In this document: positions 48,163 through 60,965 of the stretch, piece by piece
Position numbering within the stretch: position 1 is the stretch's first letter
Layout: each line of letters begins with the position of its first letter
Assembly: GCA_037179335.1 (NCBI GenBank)
Contig: JAKZHN010000007.1
Location: forward strand, 496,001 to 560,000
DNA: 64,000 bases
Source: Cyclaneusma minus
Taxonomy: Eukaryota; Ascomycota; Leotiomycetes; Marthamycetales; Marthamycetaceae
Reading direction: 5' to 3'
Program-made: the position numbers and the translations under genes
Notes under the pieces: generated by a model
What the model was told of the DNA's origin: nothing
The model's database searches: none
Seen by the model: the letters and a program-made list of their open reading frames with translations, nothing else

Positions 48163-51100
48163 ATTTAATCTATTTATTATTCATTGCTTTATTTTTATTT
48201 TTAATTTAGCTTAATTTAATTTAAATATTTATTTTCTATTTTAAATAAACCAATCGTTTTAATTTTATTAAAATTAATGCAAAATATTAATAAAAATTTA
48301 TTAATTCTAATTTTAACCATTATTAATTTTTACCAGCCAAATTTTTAAATTATTCCAAAATAATTATTAATAAATTTAATTTTATTATTAATCTTAAAAA
48401 GCTTTGCTGCTTTTATATAGCCTTTATATAAAGCCTTTAAACTTATTATTTTAATTTTATAGCCGCAATTGCAAATCTCAAATTTAAAGATTTCCTTTAT
48501 AATATTAATTTAGTTTTTAGCATTATTAATTCTAATTTGTTTTTATTAATTTTTACCGGCTTTATTAATTACGTATATTTTAAGCATATTAAAATTTAAT
48601 GCTGTTTTAATATTAATTTAATTTAAATAACCGCGTTTTTAATTTAAAAAAAATAAAACAATTTAATTTTACCGCCAAAAAATTATATAATTTGAAGAAA
48701 TTATCAATTTTTTTAATATTAATAGTGGTATTATTTTTAATCATTACCATTATTAAATATTTAATCCCAATAAATCTCCGGCCAATAAAGCCAAGTTTTT
48801 AAAATGCCAAAAAAAAATTATTTTTAATATTTGCTAAAATTTTATTATTAAAACTTTTATTTTTAATATCGAGTTTCAAAATTTTTAATATATTACTAAT
48901 AAATTAGGCAGCTAATGCCTTTTTTAATAGCGTATTAGCTTTAAATTAAGTTTTACGATTTTTAATAATTTAAATGTTTAATTTTGGTAAATAGCTAAAC
49001 ATACATTGACCGCGTTTTAAAAAATATATATTATTTTTAATAAAATTAAAAAAGCCAAGACAATTTTAAAAAAGCTTAAAAGAATTAAGAAAATAATTCT
49101 CCTTAATTTTTTTACCAAATTTAATTTTAAAGCAATTTAAGCCAAATTTATTTTTAAGCTTAAAATTATTGGATTTTGCAAGAAAATCTTAAATTTACTT
49201 GCAATTTATACTTTTTTTTATAATTTTTAAGAAAAAGTATTTATAATAAATCAAATTTTATATATTTTTTTTTTTTAATTAATCTTACAATAAAACTTAT
49301 ATTAAGCGCAGCCGTATTATTAATTTAACGGTTTTTAAATATAATTAATTAATTAAATTAAATAGTATAATTAATTTTTAATTTAAATTTTTAATTTTTC
49401 CTTTTTAGCGTATTATTAATTTTTAGCTTTTTGAGAATTTTGGTAATTTTATATTTTGTTTTGCTTTTTTTAAGGTTTTTTAAAATATATTTAAAAAAAA
49501 AGAAAAAAATCTATTATTAATAATTTAAATTTTATTTTTATTATAAAAAGCCAAATTATTAAATTAATTATTGCTTTAAAAGACCCGCCGCTAATGCTTA
49601 TAATTTGGGTTAAAATTTATATGCACTTATTTTTGCAATTTAATATAATTTTTAATTTAGCAAATTTTATAATAGCGGCGTTTTAAAAAATTGCGGCTAT
49701 AGAGAATTTTTTATTGGTAATGTTAGGGATGGTTACCAGTTTTTTTTTATTTTAAAAATCCCGTTCATTAATTATAATATTATTTAACAATTAGAAATTA
49801 ATTTATAAGGCTTTTATTATTATTAAATAAAATAGCCAATAAGGAAATAGCAATTTTTTAGCCTAAATTATTGCTAAAAAATATTTTAAAATTAATTAAT
49901 TGCTGTTCTTTTATTTAAATTTTTATAATTATAATATTTTATATATAATATTAATTTTTTTTATATTTGCTTAATTGGTTTTGCAAATTTAATTTCTATT
50001 AGCTTTGCTTTATTTTTTAAATATATTAATTTTCTTATAAATATTTTAATTAATAGCAATAATTTTAATATTGAATTTATTAATTACAATTTTATAAAAT
50101 AATATTAGTTTTTAATTTTTATTTTGTATAAATTTAAACTATTTATTTTAATAAATAAAAAGCCTAAGATTATTATATTTAAAATTATTATTGTTTTAAT
50201 TTAAATTTAAAAATATGTAAAAGAATAGGTATTTTTTATTATTAAATTAGCTAAAATTATACTAATTATTTTTGGCTATTTTTGGCTTTTGCTTTATAAA
50301 ACCGATATTAATTGGAATTTTAAAAAGTTTAAATAGCGCTTTTTGTATTATTAAAGCAATTTTTTTTAAAAAAAGTCTGGCTTATATTAAATAAAGTTAT
50401 ATTAGTATTTGTATTAAATTACAATTTTTTTTTAATTGAGAATATGATTTTTAATTAAAATCCATTTATCTTTATTTATTTTAATAATTTAAAATGATAT
50501 ATTAAGCAATATTGGTAATAATTTTTAAATAATTATTATTTAGCGCTTAATATTAAATTTAAATTTATTCCAAAATGCCAATATAATTTTATAGGCTATA
50601 TATTATTAAAAATTAAAAATTAAATTTATTTAATTGCTATATTATTTTTCATTTGCAATTATTAAGCTAAAACAAAATTGCTAAAGCTTGTATTATTATA
50701 GAAAAAATTGGTAAAAAAAATTGCAATTAAGTTTTTTGTTTTTTTTTTAATTAATATTTAAGCAATGCAAATTTTATAATATAAATTTAATTGCATTATA
50801 ATAATGAAGTAAATTTTCTTTTTAATTAAATTTTCTTTTAATATTTTAAATTCCATTTTTAAAAACGCCTTATTTAATATAGCTAATTTATTTTATTTTT
50901 AAAGTTTTTCTTTGGTTTTTTTTTCTTTTTTTTGCAAATTCTATTTACTAATTTTTAATTAAATTATTTAAGCTAATATTAATAAATTCTTAGCTAGAAA
51001 GCCTGAATTATTAAAATTCACTATTAAATTAAAGCTTTTAAAATGGCTTTATAATATAATAGTCGGATTTTTACTGCAAAATGCTAATAAATTTCCTTTT

Positions 51101-51224
51101 TATTAGGCGTTTAACCATAAAATTAAATTAATACTAAAAATTAAATTTTTATATTATAAAAATTATTTTCTATTTTTAATCAAATTTAAATATATTTATA
51201 AATGGCTGAATGACCAGCTAAATA

Positions 51225-51800
51225 AAGGATTTATTTAAAAGTTAAAATTAAAATATATTTTATTATTTGTATTAATTGCTAAGCTAGGCAATAATATATA
51301 AATTTGCCAAAATTATAAAAGCTTAAATAATATTATAATTAAAAATTAATATTTGTTTTTTTTAATTAAATTTTTTAAACGCTATTTCCTATATTAAAAT
51401 TTATATTAAATCAAATGTTATTGCTAGTTTTAATAAGCTTCAAACAGCCAAAAAGAACAAATAAAAAATAGCTTTTCTTATTTGCTTTGGCCTTTTTAAA
51501 TTATTAATTATACCTTTTAATTTTTATAATACCCCGGTTTTATTTTAGCATTATATTAATAATATGTTATTTAATGTTTTAAATAAAATTTATATAATAT
51601 ATATATAAAACTAATTATAAATTAACTAATATTAGCCTTTAAAATAATATTAATAAATAGAAATTTAAGATTATTAAATTAAATATTTAAATTTGTATAT
51701 TATTTTAAATGGCATTAAAATAAACCCTAATAAAATTAAAGCTATTATAAAATAGAAACTATTAATAAAGTTTAAAAATTTCTAGCGGTTTTTAAATTTT
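51225..51800 (+). pseudogene. Ty3/gypsy reverse transcriptase relic (gypsy-3)
   Basis: The plus strand at 51,235-51,350 reads KGFI, VLIAKLGNNI.ICQNYKSLN, NIIIKN (family KGFIxPSxSPxxxPVLFVxKxxGGIRxCVDYRxLNxITIKNRYPLP). At about 51,480-51,600: FGLFKLLIIPFNFYNTPVLF, HYINNMLFNVLNKI (family YGLFEFLVMPFGLxNAPAxFQxYINxVL). At about 51,700-51,760: NGIKINPNKIKAI, then KFKNF.RFLNFANFY (family LKDVQSFLGFANFYRRFI). A clear gypsy RT, non-functional. Confidence 0.82.
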
Positions 51801-54331
51801 GCAAATTTTTATTGAAAATCTTTATATAATTTTTTTAAATATTAATACCGCTTTATATTTTAATTTTTTTTTCTGAATTTGGAAAATAGCTAAGCAAATT
51901 TCTTTTATTTTTTCAAAGCGGTTTTTACTGTTGTTTTTATTTTGGCTTTATTTATTTATTTTCAATAGATTACTTTTAAAATTAATATTCTTAATTAGGC
52001 TTTAAATGTTGTTTTTTTTTAATTTAAAAATAATAGGATATTTTGGCCTATAGCCCTTTTTTTACAAAATATTTAGCAATTAAGAATAATTATAAAATTT
52101 ATAATAAAAAGCTTTTAATAATTATTAAAGCTTTAAAAAAAAATAGGCTTTAAAAATTTATAAAATTTAAAAATAAAATAAATTGATTATTAATTTATAA
52201 AATCTATATATATTTATAATCATTAAAACCATTAATTAACGCCAAATTTAATAATTTAAATTTCTTTTAGGCTTTAATCTTTAAATTATTTATTGCTTTA
52301 GCAAGCAAGCTATTTTATTTAATATTTTTAGCCGCAAAGCTAAAAATATACCTAAAAACAAATTTAATAACCATTTGCAATATTACCAATGAATATTATT
52401 TTTGGCAAATTATTTTAGCTTTAAAATTTTAAAATATTTGCTTTTAAATCCCGATTTCAATTCTTTATTATTATTATTTATAATAATTCCCAATTTTAAG
52501 CAATTAGTTAATAAAATTATTTAAAGTATTTATTGCTTATTGCAAATTGCGGAATTTATTTTAAAAGCTTTAAAAAACAAAATAATTTATAAATGGCTTA
52601 AGCAATTATATCTTTTTTTGCCAATAAATAATAGATTTTATAATTAAAAATAATAAAAGTTTTTATTAAAAAAACCATTTTTTTATTTTATTAAATATAT
52701 TTGGCTTTTAAATTTAAATAATTTATTATATATATATTGCAATATTAATTGGCTATTTAAAATAAATTAAAATATTATTAATAGTAGAAAATATTAAAAA
52801 ATATTATTAGCTATATTAAAACCTATTAGCTATATAACTAAATAAAAGCTTTATGCTTTTTATTATTTGATTTTTTTAAATTCCTGCTTATTTTGTATAA
52901 AATTTAGTCCAATACTTTTATTAATTATATTATACTATTTTTCAAATATAAATGCTATAAAAAACATTTCAATATATTTTAATTATAATATAGCAATTAA
53001 CTAAAATATAATATTTTATTTTTATTACTGGTTTTTTAGCTAAAAAGCTAGTTAATAGATTTATTTTTAATATTTATTGCCTTTATAAAATTTCTAATAA
53101 CATTATTTTTAATAGGGGTATTTAATTTATTTTAAAATTTTGGAAATATTTATTAAAATAATTGGATATAGCTTTTAAGTCTTTTTCATTTTTTTCATTT
53201 TAAAATTAATAATTAAATCAAATATTTTAATATTATTTTAAAATAATATTTTTAAGCCTTTATATGTCTTTTATTAAAATAATTAAATAAATTGGCTTTT
53301 GCTAGCTAAATTTGCTTTTAATAATTAAATATTTAAAATTACAAATATAATATTACGTTTTGCAAATTATGGATTTCATTTTTATATAAATATAGAAGTT
53401 TTAAATTCCTGCTTTTTTATAATATTTTTGGCTTAAAAAATAGTTTTATAAAGTTAATATTATTGCGGATTATTTAATCAAAACTTTAAATTAGCTTAAA
53501 GCTTTAATATAGCAATTAATTAATAAATATAAAAAATATACTAATATTTACCGTTTTAAAGCTTTATATTATATAAAAGACTAATTAATTTATATTAATG
53601 TAAAAAATACAAAAATTAATTATTTTATAAAAAAAGAAAATAATAAATAAACAGGTTTTTAGTAAATTTAAAAAATTCATAAAAGCGGCCAAATTTATTA
53701 ATTTAATTTTTTTCATTTTTTTTTTCGGTTAAAGCTAGATTTTTTTAAATTACCTAATTAAAATAAAATCCATTATTTAAAAAGCCGCAATATTTATAGC
53801 TATATTTTTTAAAAAAAAACAATAGTATTAAAAAATCCGAAAAGCATTGGGAATTTAATAAAATTCTAAATATTTATAATTAAAATAAAAAGGCCAAATT
53901 TATTTATTTGGTAAAATAAAAGTATTACCTTTTTTAGCAGTTTTAAAAATATTTATTTGGCTAAAAAAAGCTTTTATAAAATTATTATATAAAATTATTT
54001 TAAAAGCCGGAATTTTTAGCATTTATTAAGCAATAAATACATAAAACAGAAATATAATATTTTAAATTTAATAATCCTCTCAAATTTAAAGCTTTTATAG
54101 CTGTTTAAATAATTTTAATTAAAAAGCTAATTTACAAAAACCGTAATAAATCCAAAAACATTGTAATTCGAATATTAGTTTTAAATTTTATATAAAAATC
54201 GGTTCTATAATTTTTTATTATAAAATATTGGTTTATTTAATGATTTTAAAATATAAAGGCATTGTTTTCCAAAAAAAATTATAATATTTTTAAAATTTAT
54301 AATTATTTTAAAGCTATTTAAAAATAAATAA

Positions 54332-54533
54332 TATTATAATATTATACCGTTTTTTAATTATATAACCGCTTTATCCCGGTTAATTCCCTATTTTTAAACC
54401 GCCACCACTATCACGCTTCGGGCTTGGCCCTTGGCATTTATATATAGCTTTTAAGCTCCTTTGGCTTTTTTTCTTTCCTCCGTAAATCAACGTCGCTATT
54501 TTCTAGGACCTTCCTTCGTTTTGCACCGTGATA
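54332..54533 (+). repeat. LTR of gypsy-3 (3', right copy)
   Basis: Inner half AT-shifted (tataccgttttttaattata against tatgccgttccttgatcaca), outer half intact (tttcctccgtaaatcaacgt, tcgttttgcaccgtgata). Confidence 0.82.
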
Positions 54534-54538
54534 GCCAG
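54534..54538. repeat. Target site duplication GCCAG, right (gypsy-3)
   Basis: Same pentamer as 47,957-47,961, placed directly after ...CCGTGATA. Confidence 0.75.
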
Positions 54539-56035
54539 CTTCCCGCAGCCTATTTGTTTTTATTTAATATCTCGCTATTAATTCTTTTTTAATTTAGCAT
54601 TTTGCTAATCATATTTCTTTACCAATCCAGCCTATAGCTAATTCTTTCTAATTCCCAGCTATTTTAAAAGCCCAAATCCCGATTCCCATTTTTTTATTTT
54701 AAGTATTTTCTAAATTTTTCTAATTTTATCGCTATAAATTTTAACCGGCCTAACCAAATACTATTTCCTAATTTTAAATCTTTAATTAATTTATTATTTA
54801 TTTTTCTAATTCCCCATTTCTTTTATTCGCTAATATAAAATGCTTTTTTTTAAAATTATCCTAGCAATTTATTTTTAATTTTTTAAAAAGTTCTCCAAAT
54901 AAGAGATTTTATCGGCTATAACAATCCCTTTTAAAAGCATATTTCCTGCAATTTTAAAATCTATACCCTAATATTTAAAATTATTACTAAAACAATTAAA
55001 ATAAATCTCCGATTTTATTAAATTAAAGAAATCAATCCAATAACCATTTATTTATTGCTTCTTTTGCTATTGGGCCTAGCTTTAAAAAGCTTTCAGAATT
55101 TTAATAGCTGGCGCATTATTTAATATTTATTTTATCCCTTCATATTTTTAATTAATTATTATATTATAAAAAACGCTATTATATTTTACTATATTGTATT
55201 CCGCCAAATTTTGCAAATAATAATAAGGGCCAATTAGGAATATATAATTTTAAAACGGGATATAAAAAAAGCTTTTTATATAATACCAATAGCATTTTTA
55301 TATTAATAGCTATTAGAATATATTTAAAGTAGCTATATTTATATAAAATATATTTTATTTTTTAGCCTAGCTATAGGTTTATTTATTTCAAACTTTTTTG
55401 CAAAAGCCTTTAAATAAATTTTAAAATTATAGCTTCCTGGCCCAATGGCTTTTTATTATTTAAATAATAATATTATCATTTTTATTTTAAAAACCATTAA
55501 TTTCCTTTTTAATTAAAAAAAATATATAATCTCCTTTACCAGATTTTAAATATTTAATAAAATATTAAAAAAAAACGCCAAAGGCAAGCTAGTTAAAATC
55601 CTGGGCTTTTATATTAATATCCTAGCTTTTATAATTTTTATTCCTTTTAAAAAAATAGCTAAAATCTACAAGCTTTTGGCCCGCTTTATTATTTATTAAA
55701 TAATTACTTTATATTAAATATAAATTATTGCTAGCAATTTTGATTTTGCAATTATAGCTATAAAAAACGGCTATTTATATTGCCAATGGCTTTAAAGCTT
55801 TTTTATAATATTTTTTTAATAAGCTTCGTATAAAATTTGGCGCCGTTTATTATCCAATATTTATAAGGATTTAACATAATAATAAAAGCTCTTTTTCCAA
55901 TTTAATAATATAATCTTTTTTAATAATAAGTTAAAATATTAAATATATTTATTTAGCAATGCTTTAAATATTAATTTAAATGGCTTTTATATTAACATTT
56001 ATAAATTCAAAAACTGCAATTAATAAATATATATA
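54539..56035. other. AT-rich spacer, unidentified element remains
   Basis: No motif readable. 54,540-54,720 is less AT-rich than the rest, as expected just outside gypsy-3. Confidence 0.45.
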
Positions 56036-56040
56036 GCTAT
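56036..56040. repeat. Target site duplication GCTAT, left
   Basis: Abuts the LTR at 56,041; partner at 58,601-58,605. Confidence 0.8.
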
Positions 56041-56204
56041 TATTGAAATAGCATTATTGCGGTGCCTCGGGCCCTTTCGGGCCGTAGCTCCGGCCATATA
56101 ATAGCCTTGTTTAGCAGCTGTGCGGCTTTTTAAAAGCCGTATAAATTTTATTTTAAATAAAATATATTTGCTATTCCAAATTATTTATATTTTGCATTTA
56201 AATA
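56041..56204 (+). repeat. 164-bp LTR, left copy
   Basis: Outer part GC-rich (ggtgcctcgggccctttcgg, gccgtagctccggcc), inner part shifted (atataatagccttgtttagc where the right copy has acgtgatagccttgcttagc). Confidence 0.82.
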
Positions 56205-57659
56205 GATTATAAGCCCAATATGGTTTTAAAACTGCCTTTAAGCAAATTTTTAACCAGTATTATAATAGTGTAAAATAATGGAGGTTTAGAGACTATTTTT
56301 AAAATTAAAAACTTTATTGCAAAAATAATCGCTATAATTACGATTATGCGTAAAAAAATATAAAGCTTTTGCAAAAAAAGAAATGCTTTATTTTATCCTT
56401 TAATTTTGGCCAAGGCTTTTGTAATAAATATAGGAGAAGAATTTTTTTTATTTTTATTTATTTTTATTAAATAATAAAAATAATAGCTCCAGGCCAGCTA
56501 GTCCGTTAGTAAAAATATAATAGCTTTTAAAAAATCTTTGCAGCGTTGTGTTTTTAAAGCCTTTTTTTCAATTCCTTTTTATATTTAAAATTTCTTTTTT
56601 CCAATGTGGACCAATTTTTATTTCAAGCTATTATTAAAATTTCAAAATCCCAATTGCTATTTTATAAAGGCATGCCAAATTAAAATATTATTTAAAATAT
56701 CAATTTTAGATTTTTAAAATTATATCCTAAAATATACGCTAATAATTTCCGATTTTTTATTTAATTTCAAAATTAAAAAGCTGTGTAAAAAACGGCCGGC
56801 CTGCGTAAAAAGCATCCCGAATTTTTAATTAATTTAAAAACTAGCAATTAATTGCTTAGCTGGCAATTATATTTGCTATTTAAACTGAATAATATTTAAC
56901 TATATAAAAAACAATTTGATATGCATAAGAAATATTTAATATAATTTGATTTCTTTTAACTGATATTTTATTATTCCAAATCCTTTGAGCTGATATTTTA
57001 ATTGCTAATTTCGAATACAAATCGATTATTAGTTTCTTTTTGAATTCGAAATTCGAAACTAGCATTTTATTATTAAAACTGGTATTTTATTGCTAAAACT
57101 GGCATTTTACTGCCTATATATATTTATAATATAATTAACCAATATACATATAAAAAGCAATAGCGGAAATATATTGATTAAATCCAAATATTTAAATTTA
57201 AATTTAAATTTAAATTATATTTAGCTAAAATTATAGCTAATAATTTGCAAAATCAATTTAATTTGGCGTATTTCTAATTCTAGTTTTTGCTTATTTGCCA
57301 ATTTTACTTTTATTTTAAAATTTTAAAAGCTTTAATTTTTTTTTACCGATCCAAAGCTTTAAAGCTTTTATCCAATTCCCAGCCCAGCCGATTTAATTCT
57401 CGCTTTTGCCTTTATTATTTTGCTTTTTCATTTTTGCTTTATTGCCAATATATTATAAAAAAGCTATTAATTTATGAAAAACCTATTATATTGTGAAAAA
57501 AACTATTACTTTTTAGGGAAACTTTTTAATCCTTTTTTTCATTTTTTTAACCAATATTTTTAAATTGCCCGCTATTGCTTTTCCCTATTTTTTTTCCCAA
57601 TTTTATAAAAATATTATTATTTAATTTTGCCTTTTGCTTGCTTATTTAAAGCTTTTCAA

Positions 57660-58020
57660 ACCCTATTAAAGCCCTGCGGCTCCGCTATTAAACGCTAAAA
57701 GGAAAATATAAAAAAATGCTTTGAAAATATTTAAATAGCCCGGAGGAGCTTTGGAGAATGGTTTGAAAAATATAGGTGGTGAGTTTTATAACGGGTTCGA
57801 AGGAGTTTGGATAGTTTAAAAAAGCCTTGAAAAATAATTCAAAGAACTTAAGTGATAGGCTCCGGAGTAGAATGAAAAAGCCAAAAAATAATCCGTGAGA
57901 TTTGGGGATTAAGTTTTAAAGGAGCGAAAGCCCTCCCGGAGCAATTTGAAGCAATTTGGAATTGGAGAGTTTTGCCGGTTTGTAGCAGGAGCTTTGCTAG
58001 AGCTACGCTATTGGTTTGCA
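57660..58020 (+). other. Purine-biased, less-degraded patch inside the non-autonomous element
   Basis: About 360 bp clearly less AT-rich than the surrounding block. On the plus strand G much exceeds C (ggaggagctttggagaatgg, gggttcgaaggagtttggat), with ggagc/ggagt motifs repeated. No open frame or RNA family recognised. Confidence 0.5.
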
Positions 58021-58436
58021 AAAGTTAAGCTTTCCAAACTAACGCTTAAAATTCTAAATTAAAAAGCTTTTTCGTTTAAAAACTTTTTTTTATTTTTTTG
58101 CTTTTTATATTAAAAATTTGCAAATTATTGCTTTTATTAAATTTAATTTAAATTTACAGCTTTATTTTCCAAATTATATTTAATTATAGGAAAAAAAACC
58201 CCAAGAATAAAAAATACATTGGGGATTTTTTAAAATTATTAATAATAAAATTGCTTTATTATAGCTTTATTATTATAAATAGCTTTAGGAAAATCTAATT
58301 TTGTATTAATATATATAATTGATTTATTTTGGCTTTATTATTCTTTTGTTTTTTATTTTCTTTTAAATAGCTTTAAAGGCCTGCTTTGCTATTTTACTAA
58401 ACTGCTGTTTTTTAGCCCGCTATACTGCCGGAAAAG

Positions 58437-58600
58437 TATTAAAATAGCATTATTGCGGTGCTTCGGGCCCTTTCGAGCCATAGCTCCGGCCACGTGATAG
58501 CCTTGCTTAGCAGCTATGCGGTTCTTTAAAAGCTGCATAAATTTTATTTTAAATAGAATATATTTGCTACTCCAAGCCATTTATATCCTGCGTTCGAATA
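58437..58600 (+). repeat. 164-bp LTR, right copy
   Basis: Equal in length to the left copy. Inner start mutated (gcttcgggccctttcgagcc), outer end kept (gccatttatatcctgcgttc). Confidence 0.82.
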
Positions 58601-58605
58601 GCTAT
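58601..58605. repeat. Target site duplication GCTAT, right
   Basis: Directly follows ...GCGTTCGAATA; equals 56,036-56,040. Confidence 0.8.
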
Positions 58606-59757
58606 GCTTTTTTATTTTCAAATCTATATTTATAATAATTTTAAGCAGCTATTATTAAAAATTCTTAATATTAATATTTTAAAAATCGGGGCTATTTTTA
58701 TTGCTTTTAAATTTTAAGGCCCGCAATAGCCTTATTACCAAATAACAATTTATATAAACAGCGCTATAGCGCAATATAAATTTTTAAATAAACGCTTTAA
58801 AATTAAAACCAATAAGCAATATTTTAATAATTGCTTTTTTTTACCGCTAGCCTAAATATCCAGCTAAATTTAATTTATATTTTTAAAATTAAAAATAATT
58901 TCGCTAATGCTTTTTTTTAAAAAAAACCTAAAAATTTAATCAATTAATATTTCCAATAGCAAATAGCTTTAATTTCCTAGCATTACCCTAAATCTAGGCT
59001 TTTAAATTAAATTTCTTTTTAAAAATCTGCTATTTTGTTTATTACGGCCATTTTTCTAATATATATAATATATATAAATTGTATATTAAATTTTATAAAT
59101 TATATTGCTTTAATAAAAACATTATAATCGCCTTTGCCGCTTTTTTTATACCGCTAAATTTATTTATAAAATTAAAAAATTAAAAAATTAAAAAGCTTTT
59201 AATAAAATTAAAATTTAATAATAATATATTTATTTTGCCAAAAATAATAAATACGCTATAATTATTTTATTTAATAATAAATTTAATATTAATTATATTA
59301 ATACAAAGATTATAATTATTTAAATAGCCAATTATATATATTTAATAATAGCATTATAAGCCCTTTTTAAATTAAACCCTTAAAAACCAATTGCATTTTT
59401 TTTGGCTTTGCAAATAACGCATATATTTAGAAAGCCTATATTAATAAATTTCGCCGCTATTTATATTTTATTAATATTGCCAATGCTTACTTTTATATTA
59501 GCTATAGATTTAAAAAGAATACCGCGCAATATATAATTAATAATAGTTTTTTATAATTTAATATTTAAAACCTTGGCAAATAATTTTTAAAAGCCTTTTT
59601 AGGCTATTTTACCAATTCTTTTATTAGTAAATTTAATTTTAGCAAATGCTTTTTTACAAGCAAATGCCCTATTTTTGAATTCTTTTTTTAATTAGTTTTT
59701 TTTATTATTATTAATATATATAAGCATAGTTTATTTTGCTATATTTATATTTAGCCT
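58606..59757. other. AT-rich spacer, unidentified element remains
   Basis: Degraded AT-rich DNA. No motif readable. Confidence 0.45.
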
Positions 59758-59957
59758 TGCAATAATAATAAGCTAGCCTTAATTTAATTTCAGACTTTTG
59801 TATTAAATCCCTATATTAGCTTTAAATAGCGTTAAATAGCGCAAAAGCTTAAAATTTAAAGCTAGCTTTTGCCTTTGCTTAGCTATGCCCCAAATAATAT
59901 AAAAAAAATAAGAATTTCCCTTTTTTCTCTATATATAATCTATTATTTTATAAATAA
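59758..59957 (+). repeat. Repeat X, mutated copy
   Basis: About 200 bp matching 60,133-60,334 with C-to-T and G-to-A changes, e.g. ctctatatataatctattat against ctctgcatgtgacttactac. Confidence 0.75.
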
Positions 59958-60088
59958 TAAATTTTATAAAAATAAGAATATTAACAATTATATAATAGCC
60001 AAGCTAATATAAATTTCGCAATAATAATAAAAAAGAAATCTTTTTACACCGCTATATTTTTTTTTACCAATTACAATTGCTTTATTAG
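59950..60088 (+). repeat. Repeat Y, right copy
   Basis: Partner of 46,551-46,695, fully transitioned. Shares ctttttacaccgctata and caattgctttatta with the left copy. It sits between the two X copies. Confidence 0.68.
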
Positions 60089-60132
60089 TTTTTTTTTTAC
60101 ACTATTTATAGCTAATTATATAATATATAATC

Positions 60133-60334
60133 CTGCAGCAATAATAAGCTAGCCCTAATTCAGCCCCAGGCTCTTGCATTAAATCCCCGTATTGGCTTTG
60201 AATAGCTTTAAATAGCGCAAAAGCTTGGGATTTAAAGCTAGCTTTTGCCTCTATTTGGCTATGCCCCAGGCAATATAAGAAAGTCAAGAATTTCCCTTCT
60301 CCCTCTGCATGTGACTTACTACTCCATAAATCCC
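60133..60334 (+). repeat. Repeat X, well-preserved copy at right edge of AT-rich block
   Basis: Partner of 59,758-59,957, 375 bp away, with near-normal composition. Contains cccaggcaatataagaaagt, a TATA-like site. No target duplication found, so LTR status is unproven. Confidence 0.72.
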
Positions 60335-60518
60335 ACTTTGAAACAACGCCGGCCGCCCTCCTCTCGGGAAACCCACTCCTACGTACCGCATCCACAGACC
60401 TCTCCAGCCGAGCCCCAAATCCAGTTACTCGACAGGACCCCCTAACCTCAGGCCAGTCCAAGATCCCGCACCACAGCAAAAAAACCTGCCGCATCTCACC
60501 AAGCCGAGTGTCAATACT

Positions 60519-60965
60519 ATGCATAGCAACAGCGAGACTAGCGAGACTGGGGACATTTCACCAATGGCGCGCCTCAACGGACCTATCAATCTTGCAGAGT
60601 CCGAAATTCCAAACACGTTCAATCTCCAGAACGCCGAGACGATGAGCACTCCAGACGCACCAGCCACATTCGCGGGCCTTGCAACGGAATTCAGGCAGAT
60701 GATATGGGAAGCAGCATTGCCCGGCTCTAGAACTGTGCGGATCTCTTGCCCAGAAGACGGCCATCTCCATCATCTCCCTCCCAATCACACAAGCTCTCAC
60801 GAGTTTTTCACCGAGACCAGCAATCCGGAGATTTGTGGCGCCTCGATTTCGAACTCGCTGCCCTCGACTGAGGGTCTGCGCAGCATACACAGGCTGGGAG
60901 GAGAGATATATTTCTCAATCTTCCAAAGCACCTTACCTTCTTTTGCGCTGAATACAGCTCAGTAG
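60519..60965 (+). pseudogene. Truncated 2EXR protein gene (type B)
   Basis: 148 codons from ATG 60,519. Contains the 2EXR start (FAGLATEFRQMIWEAALPGS, RTVRISC), then DGHLHHLPP, FFTETSNPEICGASI (compare FRTKTRNPELLGASI in the intact gene at 61,644). It then loses similarity and ends at TAG 60,963. The intact relative continues 300 residues further, so this is a C-terminally truncated copy, either a decaying pseudogene or a short domain-only protein. It lies about 200 bp from the AT-rich block and 680 bp before the intact copy. Confidence 0.65.

Larger units (their letters stand above)
47962..54533 (+). mobile_element. RIP-degraded Ty3/gypsy LTR retrotransposon (gypsy-3)
   Basis: 6,572 bp with LTRs of 201-202 bp (47,962-48,162 and 54,332-54,533) and GCCAG duplications. 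The plus strand carries a degraded gypsy RT at about 51,225-51,800. That leaves about 3 kb for gag and protease before it and about 2.5 kb for RNase H and integrase after it, the usual gypsy order. All frames are broken. It lies inside the repeat-Y-bounded block, so is probably a nested insertion. Confidence 0.85.
56041..58600 (+). mobile_element. Non-autonomous LTR element, 2,560 bp
   Basis: LTRs of exactly 164 bp each (56,041-56,204 and 58,437-58,600) and GCTAT duplications. The 2.2-kb interior is too short for gag-pol and no RT motif is readable, so it resembles a LARD/TRIM-like element. A short purine run (ggaaaag) directly before 58,437 suggests the plus strand. The interior has an unusual less-degraded patch at 57,660-58,020. 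Confidence 0.8.

Noticed and set aside
59758..60334. X-Y-X arrangement as a minimal LTR (TRIM) element
   Set aside because: No target duplication next to the outer ends of the X copies; kept only as direct repeats.
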